A stretch of DNA of 64,000 bases from Phoronis australis. Taxonomy: Eukaryota > Phoronida > Phoronidae. Both the position numbers and the translations under genes were made by a program. How positions within the stretch are numbered: the stretch's first letter is position 1; the number at the start of each line of letters is the position of its first letter. Location: NCBI GenBank assembly GCA_002633005.1, contig NMRA01001017.1, positions 1-64,000 on the forward strand, in the 5' to 3' direction. The notes under the pieces are model-generated. The model was not told the origin of the DNA. It made no database searches and worked only from the letters and a program-made list of their open reading frames with translations. Below, piece after piece: positions 34,613 to 47,000 of this stretch.

Positions 34613-36007
34613 ATCTACTAAGAGACCTACTTGTTTATGGTCCACAGCGTTTGCGCGCGAAACCTACTTTTTTGTAATGCTTGTTACACGTTTTATATTT
34701 TGTGCCATCAATTCTTAACAAATTTGTCGTATTTAAAATAGTCTTCAAATGCCCAAAAGACCAAACCCGTTTTTCGTGTTGGCAATAATGACGGGGATTG
34801 CTTTGGAAATCGTCTCAAGATAAGGTTTGACAAAGAGAGTATTGCCAGTTTCTGAGTGATTCACTAAGGCTTCGATTAAAATTCACATCTTACCAGCAGC
34901 GTCTGTTTTTTCATCGTCAATCAGGTTCCATTTTCTTTAAAAAATGAAGAAAACAATTTTCTTCATTGCACAGTGGAGCAGACGACGGAAACGGAGTCGT
35001 AGTGCGCAGCGCCATTGCCGGTCGCCTGGGATATCGCCGGAGAGCCTATACTTAGCCATAGTTCCGTTACCTTTCCCTACGCTCTTACTGTTTTATTTTT
35101 TTGCGGCAGCTAAGGGGGGGGGAGGGCCCCTGCCCCCCCCTAAATCCACCTATGTAATGTTTTATCTGTTTGTGAACCATAACGACCTGACCATAGACAT
35201 CTTGTGATGTCTTTGGACCTCGCTGACTCCAAACTCCCTCCAGGCTTGTTCGCCGCGCTGTCGTCAGATGGCGCAGCGGTCAAAGATGGCGGACCTTGGT
35301 GAAAGCAAAGTCGTTTTGTCCAGCTTCTGACGGTACTACCTTGCAGATGTGTCATATCGTGAATATATAGAATGCAGGTACGGGTGCATCACGATGACAA
35401 CGGAGGGATTAAAAAATCACCCACTTGACCTTTGAATCACAATTCAATTGCATTCCTCTGAAATATGTTCAGGTCAGCCTGGGCAATCGGTCATCCGATG
35501 TCATCGCCATATCTTGTGACTGTATCAGTATGCCACCAGGGGCGATAATACACTCCTATAACAAGTTACTAATCTCGAATAAAAACGAGTGAAACATGTA
35601 TATATACACATGGAGTTATAATTAATCATATTAAGACTCTGGAGGCAGTTTAGTCAACATAATAAATTTGAACATATCCATAACATGATGAAAATCTGTT
35701 GCTGAGTTTCTCTCACCGGTGCCATTTTGAGGAAGTTACATGAATTCATGCTTGTAAGCAACCAAATTCCAAGGAACACAAATCTTGCGAATTCCACGTG
35801 ATATCTTCCCATGCTATTTTTGTAAGTGTCGTGTGCTTCCCTCAGTCTCATGCTTGTCCTTGCCCAACTCACACGAAGTCAGTTGAAATACTTTGTGATT
35901 ATCAGGTAGGGTGAACAAATGACAACAAAAAAGTGTAGTTGGAATTCTTCGCCAAAGTCTTCTTAATTCCCGTAGACATTCTTCATCGAAGATATGTATA
36001 GAACTAG

Positions 36008-36602
36008 GCAGCCAGCTAGCTGTATGAAAATACAACTAGGTACCGCTGTGTGTTGAGCTCCGTTAGACCCCACAATTTCACACAGCCCAGATACTTCTGC
36101 TCATCACCTCATTGTGAATCTTGTCATCATTTAGAGCTAATGACCGGCGGGGGTGCATGCAAAATATGGGAGTCAGCCGACACCCGCCTCGCCCGTTGCA
36201 GCCATTTAACTGGAAAACAAACTAGTAAATGTCATTTTCTTGCATACTTCTCCACCTTTTGTTACACAGAAAAGTCTGTCATCAATTTGAAAATGTTCAA
36301 TATTTGTGACGCGCACACATGCCATTTCCAAAATTGTTGCGACATCTCTCGAGAGATGATGGTAACAAAATTTGTTCTGAAATTCGGTTTGCTGGTATTA
36401 AAATACTTAAAAACTTGTAACGAAATGAAACCAGTTTGAGTGAAACCGATTTTTCCAACACCGAAAGATAATTTAGATTATTCGAAAGGTAGGTATTGTT
36501 TTTAGAGAACCTACTTTTTTGTCAGATTTTATTTGGCCAGTTTTTTACCCACATTGGCTTAAAGCTGTATATTTAGTGCATAGCTTTGCACCGAGGCTAA
36601 TA
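36008..36602 (+). mobile_element. Dispersed element X, copy 2
   Basis: Same layout as 60627-61325: gccagctagctgtatg start, gctaggtaccgctgtg, gggggtgcatgcaaaat, ttgcatacttctccacctttt, tttttacccacattgg, and an end at tagctttgcaccgag. There is no coding capacity. Confidence 0.8.
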
Positions 36603-36872
36603 TTGAACCAGAAAGGATCACTGAAGAAAGTATTTGCTTTTTGAGTCACAATTGTTAGTGTAAACTGTATTTTTGACAATGTGAAAACCTCTTATTTGGT
36701 GGGCGGATTTGGCCTACCATCTGTTTAAAATATACGGGATAAAATTAGTACAGAAAGTGATGGGGAGTGTTTTAGCCCCTCAGAATCTCACAGATTCTCT
36801 GCATTTGTGGCTTTAACAATTGAGAACTATGTTTGCTTGACTTCCAGGTCTTGACCGTCTGATCAGGGGGCC

Positions 36873-39800
36873 ATGGATGAATCGAACGCATCATGCGACG
36901 CTGCTCAATCACATCAAACAGCTACGTCACATGAACAAGTTCAGTCTGGAGAATGCAATGAAATCCCAGGAACTGATGAGAGTCAGCTCTTGAAGGAGAA
37001 AATCTCCACGCTTGAATGTGAAAAAGGTGATTGAGAACAAAGGCTACCTCCATGTAAATTTTCGTGACACGCATTTGGTTTCGTGCAAAAAGTTGCCACT
37101 ATGACTATACACCATTGTGTCAATGAGGGCAATTTTGAGTGAGTGAAAAGTAATCTTGGTTTAGCTTCCTCCAAAATATTGCAGTTCACCGACACTATCT
37201 TCCACTAACTTGTATTAAAAATCTGGATGTTTGCAACTGAAATGAAGTCCTGTCATGATTGGATGATTTTTTGAATACAATAATTAAAAAAGTGAGAGAA
37301 GAATAATTCTAAAATTGTTACGATACTAGTATGTCCCCCTTTTGACATGATGTTTTCACTGTTTGTATACATCACAAAATGTCGAGAAGAATGATTATTT
37401 TACTGTCTAATCTAGACTTCTGAAATAAGTGAACAAACCTGGGATTAAACATTCACCAAAGGATGATTGTGTACAGTGCATGTCAGGGGAGACAACTACG
37501 TCCATTCACAACAAAGCAATGGTCAGGCATGTGTTACATGTGCAGGTTGTGTTTGTGAGTCAACTGGGTTTGCAAACAATGTTCATGAGTGCATGAACGA
37601 TGTTGTTCGGGTAGCCTGAAATCACATCACACATTGTATGATACAGGAAGCAGCTTTGTCAGTTCACAATAAAACATTGGTTTGGTGCATCAGCTAATAT
37701 AGCTGTAAAAATAACCTTGATGAGTTTGCCAAAAAGGTTTTTGAAAAACGACCTGCCTGTAATGGTATGTGGTAGCTGTTTGGATACACTGAGTGACTTA
37801 AAAAGGGAACGCGACAATGATAACCATCTGCTCCAGGCAGAGTTTGCTGCACAAAACTGTACTATGATATTGACATTCCCTCAAAATTTATTACTGTTGA
37901 CGAATTCCACTGTATGAAATAGCATTTTTCCACCATATTGTTTCTCAAAGTGACGTTTTTTATACCATAGTCTTGATTTCGGTTTTGCAGACTGCTAAAC
38001 ATCAGTGAAATGCAGCTGTAAGCAAGAATTTTTTCTGTCGATGTTTAGTTTTGCTATTTCATTTGACTGTTACAGCCAAGCTTCAGGAAGAAATGAAGGC
38101 CTTAATGGAAGAGAATAACACTCTACAACAGCGATTGTCAACATGTGAACGGGACCTGGCTAGTTACAAAGAGAAAGTGGCGACGCTTTGCGAAGGTAGG
38201 TTGGCCGCAGTTGAACAAGGTGGTGTTCTGCAACAGAATACAGTGACGGATACGGAGACAGTGGGGCTTGGCAGCATCACCCCAACCTCCCTGTCTAAAG
38301 ATGGCTCTCTTTGCACATGTTAGAGTATGTACGACTTGTATGTTGCCAAATATCTACATAACTCGGAAAGTGTGATTGTAGACATTCGGTTGACTTTTTA
38401 GGTTTTTACCACCTGCCGTTGATTGGGGAGCATGACCTTACTCCTTTAGTAAAATGCAACAAAAATAAACACTTACATTTAAACAAGACAATGATGTCAT
38501 TAATATTATCAAATTTCGTTTGATATCAATGTCCATTATGGAATCTGAAAGAGGCCATTACATTTTTTCAATTATTTTGTTGTATGCAACTTTTGAGGCT
38601 TTTCATGAGAATCATAAAAGTCTTATTTTTTGATTACCCTTCATGCAATATTGGAACAATTTAAAAACAAGTCCTAGCCAACTTTATAGAACTGTACACA
38701 ATACATAGTGTCTATAGAACTGTACACAATACATAGTGTCTATAAAACTGTACACAATACATAGTGTCTATAGAACTGTACACAATACATAGTGTCTATA
38801 GAACTGTACACAATACATAGTGTCTATAGAACTGTACACAATACATAGTGTCTATAGAACTGTACACAATACATACTGTCTATAGAACTGTACACAATAC
38901 ATAGTGTCTGAAAATTTCATATGAATCCGATCAGCCATTTTTGAGTTATGATGTTTCGAATTTGGCCAAATTTGGACACAGTTAGACTCCTATGTTCTCT
39001 TAATTTGATCCTTACTTAGATGGCTTATGATTTCTTGACTAGGGAAGGACTGATAGTTCTACAGTGCATGTCCGACACAAAAAGTGACGCACTGTGATAG
39101 GCCAATTTTTCGAGCCTGATCTCACAAGTAGTGAACTCTCAGCCCAATAGTTACTTCTTATTGGAATAGTTTTCTGTTATACAGAATTTGTTGAATACAC
39201 GACACTTTTCATTTTTCACGGTCTTTATTCCGTTGCGTTCATACTTTCTGAACAAAACTCTACTCTCTACTGAACATAGATACAGTAACTGACCTAGCGA
39301 CATAATTAAAAAGACACACGATATTTCGAAANGAACTGTACACAGTACATAGTGTCTATTGAACTGTACACAGTACATAGTGTCTAAAGAACTGTACACA
39401 ATACATAGTGTCTATAGAACTGTACACAATACATAGTGTCTATAGAACTGTACACTATACATAGTGTCTATAGAACTACACAATACACAGTGTCTATAGA
39501 ACTGTACACTATACACAGTGTCTATAGAACTGTACACAGTACACAGTGTCTATAGAACTGTACACAATACATAGTGTCTATAGAACTGTACACAGTACAT
39601 AGTGTCTATAGAACTGTACACAATACATGGTGTCTATAGAACTGTACACAATACATGGTGTCTATAGAACTGTACACAGTACATAGTGTCTATAGAACTG
39701 TACACTATACATAGTGTCTATAGAACTCTACACTATACACAGTGTCTGAAAATTTCATATGAATCCAATCAGCCATTTTTGAGTTATGATGTTTCGAATT

Positions 39801-42800
39801 TGGCCAAATTTGGACACATTTAGACTCCTACGTTCTCTTAATTTGATCCTTACTTAGATGGCTTATGATTTCTTGACTAGGGAAGGACTAATAGTTCTAC
39901 AGTGCATGGGGCCATGCATGGCCGACACAAAAAGTGCCGCACTTTGATAGGCCAACTTTTCGCGCCTGATCTCACAAGTAGTGAACTCTCAGCCCAAGAG
40001 TTACTTCTTATTGGAATAAGGAACAAGATAAGGTGGTGGTAAATGACCTAAATTCAAAGTTATTTCTTGCCAGAGGGAGTTTACACGTTCCTTAATTTTG
40101 ATAGTTATTTTATTATTTCGTGTAAACTTGTGTGAAAAATTGCAAGTCACTTGGCACTATCTCTGTATATGGATATTTTCTACATGTCGTATATACGTAT
40201 ATATAATTATATTATGTACCTCACTGCCAAGAGTGCCTTTTGGTGACATGCCTATTCACTGCCACACCTGTGGATTGGTGAATTAGGTTCTTACCATTTC
40301 TTTTAAGAATCCTATACTTCATGGGAAATAACTACAATTTAACAGCATCACAATTTTTCCATGTCCCAGACAAGAATCCCTTTTACAGCTTTGCTCAAAA
40401 TTTTTGAAGAAATTATTGATTGATTGAATAACGTTTCATGCAATGACCTCTAGACAGTCCATCACCAACGCTTTGTCTCAAATTAAAAAAATATTTGATT
40501 CGGGCTCTAAGTTTGAAATTATTGGTTAGGTATGATTTTGATGTTTAACATGGAGAGTTGAAACAATGGACTGGGACGTGTTTTGCTCGTTGTTTACAGT
40601 TGATGGTGTCTCAATGAATGGAAATGGTGGCAATGTTAAGAGCAATGTTCAGGACCGCATCGCTGCCAGTCGACTTTACGAGTGCGGCGAATGTGGGAAA
40701 AAATTTCAAAAACTATCAAAATTGACGCAGCACATGACGAGGCACGTGTGCATCTGCAATGACAAACAGACCAAGAAAGAAAGAAACGCTGAAAAAAGGG
40801 GCAGGAAATGTTGGAAATGTTTTGATGAAAGAACAAAAGCGGCAAATCACGCGTACTTGCTCGCACAGAAATCGTGTTCCAGTGAGCAGAAAGAGCCCAG
40901 TGTTGAGTACACTTGTGAAGTTTGCGACAGGAAATGTCTGAGCAGCTCCCATTTAGTCAATCACATGCGCTCGCACACAGGAGAGAAGCCGTTCTCATGC
41001 AACATCTGCGGCAGGAGTTTTGCAAGAATGAGCACGTTACGTCAGCATGGAATTGTTCACAAGGAGGCTAAGGAGTGGCAGTGTAACTTGTGTAGTTCAA
41101 AGTTTGCGCGTAAGGACGCACTTAGGCGCCACGAGATGTCGCACCAGGGCCTGAAGCTTTTCGAGTGTGACGTGTGTGGTGGGTACTGTTGTTTTTGTTG
41201 TTGTTCGTTGTTCTAGCAAGAGATGGCACCACTATGTAGGTTATTGAAAAACGTTCACTACACGCCAAAAGATGGGACCACCGTGTAGGTTAGTGGAAAA
41301 CGTACAATACATGCCAAAAGTAGTTAATATCAGGTGTCTGTTTGGGGAGAGAAATTTTTCGTGAGGTCAAAGTTCACCTACAACTTTACAACACTTGGAA
41401 TTTGTGGAAAAACACCCATATTGGTGTAGTTTGCTCAAATTCAATTCAACTGATGATGCCTCAGATTGAAAAATAGACCCCTTCAGATCCGACATTTTTA
41501 ACATCAATGATGTAGCCACCCCAGTATTGGTACAACACCCAGGCATAATATTCTTTGTTGGACTCAGTGCCGTTTCAACAGAATTATATGGATCTGATGA
41601 AGCGACTGTGTGGCAGGACATAGATAGCCACCCCTATAGTGGGAGAACAAACACCCCATGTGTAACTTTCTGTTCCTATGAAATTACGCGGATGGGATAA
41701 AGCCACCATTTGCCTTATGTCTCTTTCAGGCAAGAAATTTCTACACAAGTCGAACATGAATAAGCACTCGCGTATTCACACGGGTGAGAAGCCATACCAG
41801 TGCACCACCTGCGGGAAAAAGTTCACAACAGTGTCTCAGATGGTGCGCCACACTAAGATTCACACGGGTCAGCGGGACTATAAGTGCGACCGCTGCGATA
41901 AAGCGTTCATCGAGAAGCAGGGCCTGCAGAATCATTACCGGGTGCACACAGGTGGGTAGTGTACAAGCTGTCTTCACCTGCTGGGTTATTTCATGCTCTG
42001 CGCATAGTCTCGACTGAAGTTAGAACAAATTCTTAGTTGTTGCAAACATTTAAGTCTGGTCAGCCAGCCATCTGTTTGCCATGTCACATGACTTAATGAA
42101 TATATTTTAGTGTGAAAAAATGTCTGCCTCTGACTAGGAGTTGAACCTGGGCCCTTCTGTTAACCGTGCAAATGCTGTAGTCACTGAGCCATCAGAACCG
42201 CCGGTCAAACACAGCAATCCAGTCAGACTGAGTGGGCATCTTACCCTTGATTACATATTCATGTGAATTCCTAGTTCTCGTCCCCCGAAATCTCCTTTAT
42301 CTTGAATGAGAAACATGTTGAGAAAGGTATTGTAACGATCAAAATCAAAAGTGTTTTTGATAAAGTCAGGCTTATAGCCTCATTGATAGCCACCATGAAA
42401 ACGTGGTTTTGCTGGAAATTTTTGCGTGAACAGAATGGTTTTAGGAAACATAAATGCGTGCATAATTTTTTGCAATGGCATAACTGCTGCTGTCCTCATT
42501 AAGTGTTTTCTATCGCATGTTTTAGGTGAAAAGCCATTTTCCTGTGAGATCTGCAACAAGCCATTCAGGGAGAAGAACAACCTCCGGAAACACATGAGGA
42601 TGCACTCGGGTATGTGAACCACATATTCGATGATTACCTCAGCATGTGAACAGGGTATTTAATGATCAGCAGTGAATGTGAATGAGGTATTCAGTTATCA
42701 GTAAAAGCATATGAACTACGTATTCAGTGACCATGTAGGGATGTGAACGATTCCATTACCAGAGCATAGTCTAGAATCAGAGGAGGCAGTGTGGCCTGGT

Positions 42801-44049
42801 GGGATAATTGTCCTCTTCCTGTACACAAGGTCAGGGGCTCTAGCCCCAGTAAGGCACACTGCAAGAAACTTGAGTCAGGTCTCAAGCTCCTCAGCTCAGT
42901 TATAGCTCTATTATAATAAAGAAATAAATTTCCTCTAAGACACCTGTGCGCAAACTGACAGAAAGCACTAGGTGAACAGTTGTAATAGTCACAGCGGTCC
43001 AGCATTTTGAGAACCAAATTTCTCGACTGGCGTCAAACTGGTTTTAAAAATGCGGAGCGCGTGTGAGTGTCTGCTGCCTGAAAGTGAATACAGCTTTTAG
43101 TATTGTGCAGTTGTGCCAAAAATTTGCTCACATTTCAATACAAGGCCAGGAGATCAAATTCACTTCCTGAGTTATTTTCTGTGACTAGGCCTTCTGTATG
43201 ACTACACCTTTCAGTGAATGTAGACGAATCGTCTGTCCTATACTTGGGAATGGCAAGCAAACGACTCAGTTTTGGTGAACGAAAAAAATTTATTCCGCGA
43301 TGCTACCAATAAATAGATACTTGTTCATGTGCCAAAATTAATAAACAATGTATTTATTTTTGCTTAAATACACGATTCTTTTTTGGTCACATCTTTATGA
43401 ATTTAAACCAGTTATCTTGTTCAAAAGTCAATAAACAGTGTCATTTGAAGAGTGGGAATTTTGGGACACCCTGTATAATATGCACCGTGCTTTTGCCTGA
43501 ATTATTACCAAGTTGCAAAACGTTTTGCTTCTAAACAATTCATTTCTGTGTGATTTAGGTGAAAAGATGTATTTGTGTGATGGCTGCGGTTCGTCATTTA
43601 ACCGCAAGGGGGAGCTGCTGAAGCACAAGAAAGAACCCTGCGCCAAGATAAAGCCAACTAGCGACGATACATGTCAAGAGAGTTATGAGACCAACACACA
43701 ACCTACTGTGCCACTATTGCTAGAGATTGTGCCATACACTAATGCTGCGCCACAGATGGACTTCTGCCCACCTTCTGTCGTAAATGACCACCAGAGGTCA
43801 CTAATTAGCGAGATGCCAAGTATTGGGTTTATTGACCCACGTCAGATTACGCGACCGGTTGGCTCTGTCTGTGAACAGTCGAATGTAGCCAATCAGCACC
43901 GGAACATAAACGGCATACGAATGGCTGGGAGTGATGTTAGGCCTGTTGATCAGGGTGTGTCGGCACCTGACCCCAGGATAGGGTTTCACGATCCTAGAGT
44001 CCAGGCTTCTCTGGTGCCAAACTGGGCATCATACTCCAGTTTGAACTGA
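36873..44049 (+). CDS. C2H2 zinc-finger protein, six coding exons
   Basis: The exons are 36873-37026, 38076-38195, 40600-41178, 41730-41951, 42526-42609 and 43559-44049. All introns are phase 1 and GT-AG, giving 549 residues. The start ATG lies in an exon that begins after an acceptor at 36847 and has an in-frame TGA just upstream. Residues 53-91 ([14 protein letters not shown]) form a short coiled coil. C2H2 fingers are at about 118-140, 195-217, 223-245, 251-273, 279-301, 307-329, 335-357 and 363-385, with TGEKP-type linkers; a C2HC finger is at 391-414, and a degenerate Cys-rich segment at 141-184. The 135-residue tail has a repeated IGFIDPR / IGFHDPR motif. Exons 5 and 6 start in the TG|EKP linker. 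A nuclear DNA-binding role is likely. I do not recognise the orthologue. Confidence 0.88.
38685..38907. repeat. 28-bp minisatellite, array 1 (about 8 units)
   Basis: Tandem units of the form tatagaactgtacacaatac + atagtgtc in the second intron of the zinc-finger gene, almost without variation. A unique flank (ctgaaaatttcatatgaatc) follows. Confidence 0.97.
38908..39168 (+). repeat. Flank of minisatellite array 1 (partner 39746-40019)
   Basis: About 260 bp starting ctgaaaatttcatatgaat and ending acttcttattggaata recurs after array 2 with few differences. The second copy has a short insertion at gtgcatg(gggccatgcatg). Confidence 0.95.
39333..39745. repeat. 28-bp minisatellite, array 2 (about 15 units)
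   Basis: Same unit as array 1 but with more variants (cagtacatag, ctatacacag). It begins directly after an undetermined base at 39332, so the left border and copy number are uncertain. Confidence 0.97.
39746..40019 (+). repeat. Flank of minisatellite array 2
   Basis: Second copy of the 38908-39168 segment; together with the array it forms a duplicated unit at an offset of 838 bp. Confidence 0.95.
41222..41319. repeat. Two tandem 49-bp units
   Basis: gatggcaccactatgtagg...cacgccaaaa (41222-41270) is followed directly by a diverged copy gatgggaccaccgtgtagg...atgccaaaa (41271-41319), just after exon 3 of the zinc-finger gene. Confidence 0.9.
42055..42260 (-). mobile_element. tRNA-derived SINE, family B, copy 1
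   Basis: On the minus strand an A-box-like gatggctcagtgac and a B-box-like aggttcaactcctag are spaced as in a tRNA. The match to 61846-62035 continues into the non-tRNA parts on both sides (tttaagtctggtc, gggcatct). Confidence 0.8.
42775..42915 (+). mobile_element. tRNA-derived SINE, family A, copy 2
   Basis: Plus-strand counterpart of 4560-4695: ggcagtgtggcctggtggg, a B-box-like aggtcaggggctctagcccc (decayed), then gtcaggtctcaagctcctca. Confidence 0.72.
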
Positions 44050-47000
44050 GTTCTTCCATCTTACTTTCTACCATCGACTGCTGCTGGCATCTAGTGACAA
44101 AATACTGAGTGCTGCACCAGTCCTGTACATTGCTATAAAAGAATATTTCTATGCTCATGTTTGTATATTTTGATATTTTCAAGCCATTTGGACATCTGTA
44201 GTTATGGTTATCCACCTTTCTATGCTTTGCGGTAAATTCCGGACATTCAAGTTTTGAAACTTGTAAGTTTCCTTATTCATATTTTAGCCAGCTTTATGTA
44301 CCAACGTCTCAAAATTGTTGTTTTATTGAATACGTGATGAAACCTGTTTCATTGAATCGATTTTGTGCTTGAGATATAGATTGGACTTAGAGTCTGAATT
44401 TTGCATTCAAATGTGCTTTTCATTACAAAACCCGTTCTATCCGCCTTCAGTGGGAGATCAGGATAGTGATGGTCCGTTCATAAAGTTCTAGGGTTTAGTT
44501 TTCTTATTGGCGTTGGACGTCAAGGTAAGGTTGGTGTAGAGAGCTGAATATAGCCATCAAACAGCGCAAGGTGCAAGACCAAACCAAGTGCATCTGCGAA
44601 TACACTTTTAATAAGACCGATCAAATATAAACAATGTATGAATATAACACCAGAAACGTTTAAACTCATTTGAACAGCAGAAATACAGTGTCTTTATAAT
44701 CAGGTTGGCGGGTTTGTTATTAAGTGACTTTGTCCGTCCATATTCTGTGGCTTGGCTTGTTCATCGTCACACTTCTATAAGAAGCCAAATCCCAAACAGA
44801 GGCCAGTCTCCAATAGTACATCAAAATTAAACAGGACTTGGAATTTTCTTTTTTTAGAGGAATTTACTCTTTTTTGGTTTTAATTTCCTCTTATTTGATT
44901 TACAGTTTCCTCTTTTTTATCATTATTTTAACTTAATTCATGCAAAATTGTTTATTTCAGTTAAATTTTACAACACAAAAATATTTCTGTCACACAAGCA
45001 TATTTTATTTGTGGAACAATACATCACCTGCGATATGTTCCTCTTTTTTTGTCATTGGTCATTCCAAGCCCTGGTTAGTCTGCAATTATAATAATCAGAT
45101 CTGTCGCCTTCCAAAAGATAATTGGTCAAGGTGATTTCTTAGAGCTACACGGTGCTTGTACCGTAATTGTTAGTCTCTATTAATGTCCAGGTACAAAGCA
45201 CGTCCAAAATTAACATATAACCAGGCTTCCATTAGGTTTATGGTGATTTGCATTACAATCGTTATTTTGTTATTGTCAATCACTGTTGTAACTAAGAATA
45301 CTCAAGACATGTAATTAGGAATCTTGAAATACTATCTCGAGTAGTATTTTTGACATCACTTTGGAATACAAAGTGATTCTCTGTTAAAAGCTCATGATCT
45401 TGCCTACCGTAAAATCTTCCCAATTTCGGATTAAAGTAATAAAAATTGTGTCTGTCATTTTTCTGAATAGGACCTTTAACTGTATAATTATATCATTCTT
45501 CAAAATAATGACAAATCTTCAATGTGGTTCCACTTCTTTGTATCCAAAGTTGGCAAAATTTTACTTTGCATGGAAAATACTGACATCAGTAAATAATGTG
45601 TACTTGCATTCTTGTGAAATTTTATGGAATTTGTCAGAAATTTGTGCTCTGAATAATATTCATTTCACAGTGAGTTATTTGTATTATTATGCTTGTTCAA
45701 TATAATGCAGCAATTGATGTCGAGGTTTTACTTTTTGGCAACTGAACGCCAATAACATACTCACCAAGTGACCTTAAAAATGCCGACTCGAGTTATCAGA
45801 AAATTATGCTTATACAATACACTCCAACATTACTGGGACAAAATGACATAGAATTCCTCGTCATGGGGAATGAGTGTAGGCAGAACTACATGTAATCATC
45901 ACCAAGGCCAAGTTCAAGAAGCAGACTACATCATGGGAGGATCTGGAGGGTCATTCCATCAGTCGGATCTGGGAAACGAAGATTTGCGTACACCCGATTA
46001 TTTTGCCTGCCTTGGACATTTTCTGCACTCAGTGTTGTCTTGCACAGAATGGTGTCAGGGTGATTGTACAGCTAAGAAACTTGAAATTCAGTGAACAGGA
46101 AAAACCCACACAGTGCTAATGTAGTAAAGCCAATATCAAATTTTCAAACTATAATGAAGGGTTCCACCTCAAAATGTGAACCAACGCAATGACTTCCACA
46201 GATGGTGCTGCAAGTGCTGCCTTCTTTTGGTGATCAAAGTTTGCAGTTCTAGTTTCACATTGCTTTGTTGACTGTGGTGTTCACATTGCAGCTGTAAACT
46301 GGTTCGTTTCACTTAGAAGCTAATGGTGTCCGCTCGGACAATGATTGGTTGTTGAATGTATTTTTAAGAAACTGCAAATGTTGGTGTTAGCGAGTGGTAG
46401 CAGCTGAAGAAAAAATATCAGAAATTACAAAAAAAATGCAACAGCAATATCATTTTGAAAATCCGATGATCCTAAGTTATTACGAATGCGCTTTCAGTCC
46501 TAAAATCTACGGCCATATTATTGAACAGATGAGGATGACGCGGAACTTTGAAACACCAAAAAGACCTGCTATGAGCACCAAGGAACTGCGTTTCAGTTTT
46601 GTTACTACGTTTTGAATATGAACTCGGTAAAATTTCGGACACATGGTGAAGTAGCAAAAAGAAGTGCTTCCAGTGGACACTGCTTGGATACAATTTTTTT
46701 TTTGGTATTCAGTCATGCGAGAAGCCTTTGAAAAATGAGAAAGCGACCAATTTGATGATTATATTTGTCTGAACTTGGCCCAATTCCACATAATTTTAAG
46801 AGAAAGAAAAAGGAAACAAAACAGGGCTAGTCGATACATGTTCATACCTCTCACTAGCAGACCTACTTGTTGGCAGCTGAGTTGTATCTGCAAATTGGTA
46901 TGTATGTGCGATGGTGGTAAACATTTGGGTGAAAAACGGTATGCAATACTATCGTATGGGAACAGTTGCCCTTTACTTAAAGAAACACCATCGGGTTTTC

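Larger units (their letters stand above)
34231..35153. mobile_element. hAT-like non-autonomous insertion
   Basis: The left end cagtggcggatctaggatat and the right end gggggggcccctgcccc...taaatccacctatg are inverted relatives (ggatctagg / cctaaatcc, with a C/G-rich sub-terminal tract). The insertion interrupts gtgctaatg|ttttatctg, which is continuous in copy 1 at 29610-29624, and taatg is repeated after the element. The interior contains a tRNA-like segment and a 103-base gap, and no transposase was recognised. Confidence 0.82.
32018..35510 (+). repeat. Large duplicated segment, copy 2
   Basis: Counterpart of 26834-29985. It has lost about 0.55 kb of the LINE (the join is near 33300) and carries a 0.92-kb insertion at 34231-35153. 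After 35510 the homology passes to the block 31322-31480 of the first region (tcttgtgactgtatcag to ggaggcagtt). Confidence 0.88.

Noticed and set aside
37717-37917. Open frame with a coiled-coil-like stretch ([19 protein letters not shown]) between exons 1 and 2 of the zinc-finger gene
   Set aside because: It ends at a GT in the right phase, but no upstream AG gives the phase-1 entry needed to fit between the exons.
38685-39745. CRISPR-like array
   Set aside because: The units are contiguous without variable spacers and lie in a eukaryotic intron.
46394-46615. Open frame starting MVAAEEKISEITKKMQQQYHF
   Set aside because: Looks protein-like over about 30 residues, but I recognise no family and no flanking exon fits.
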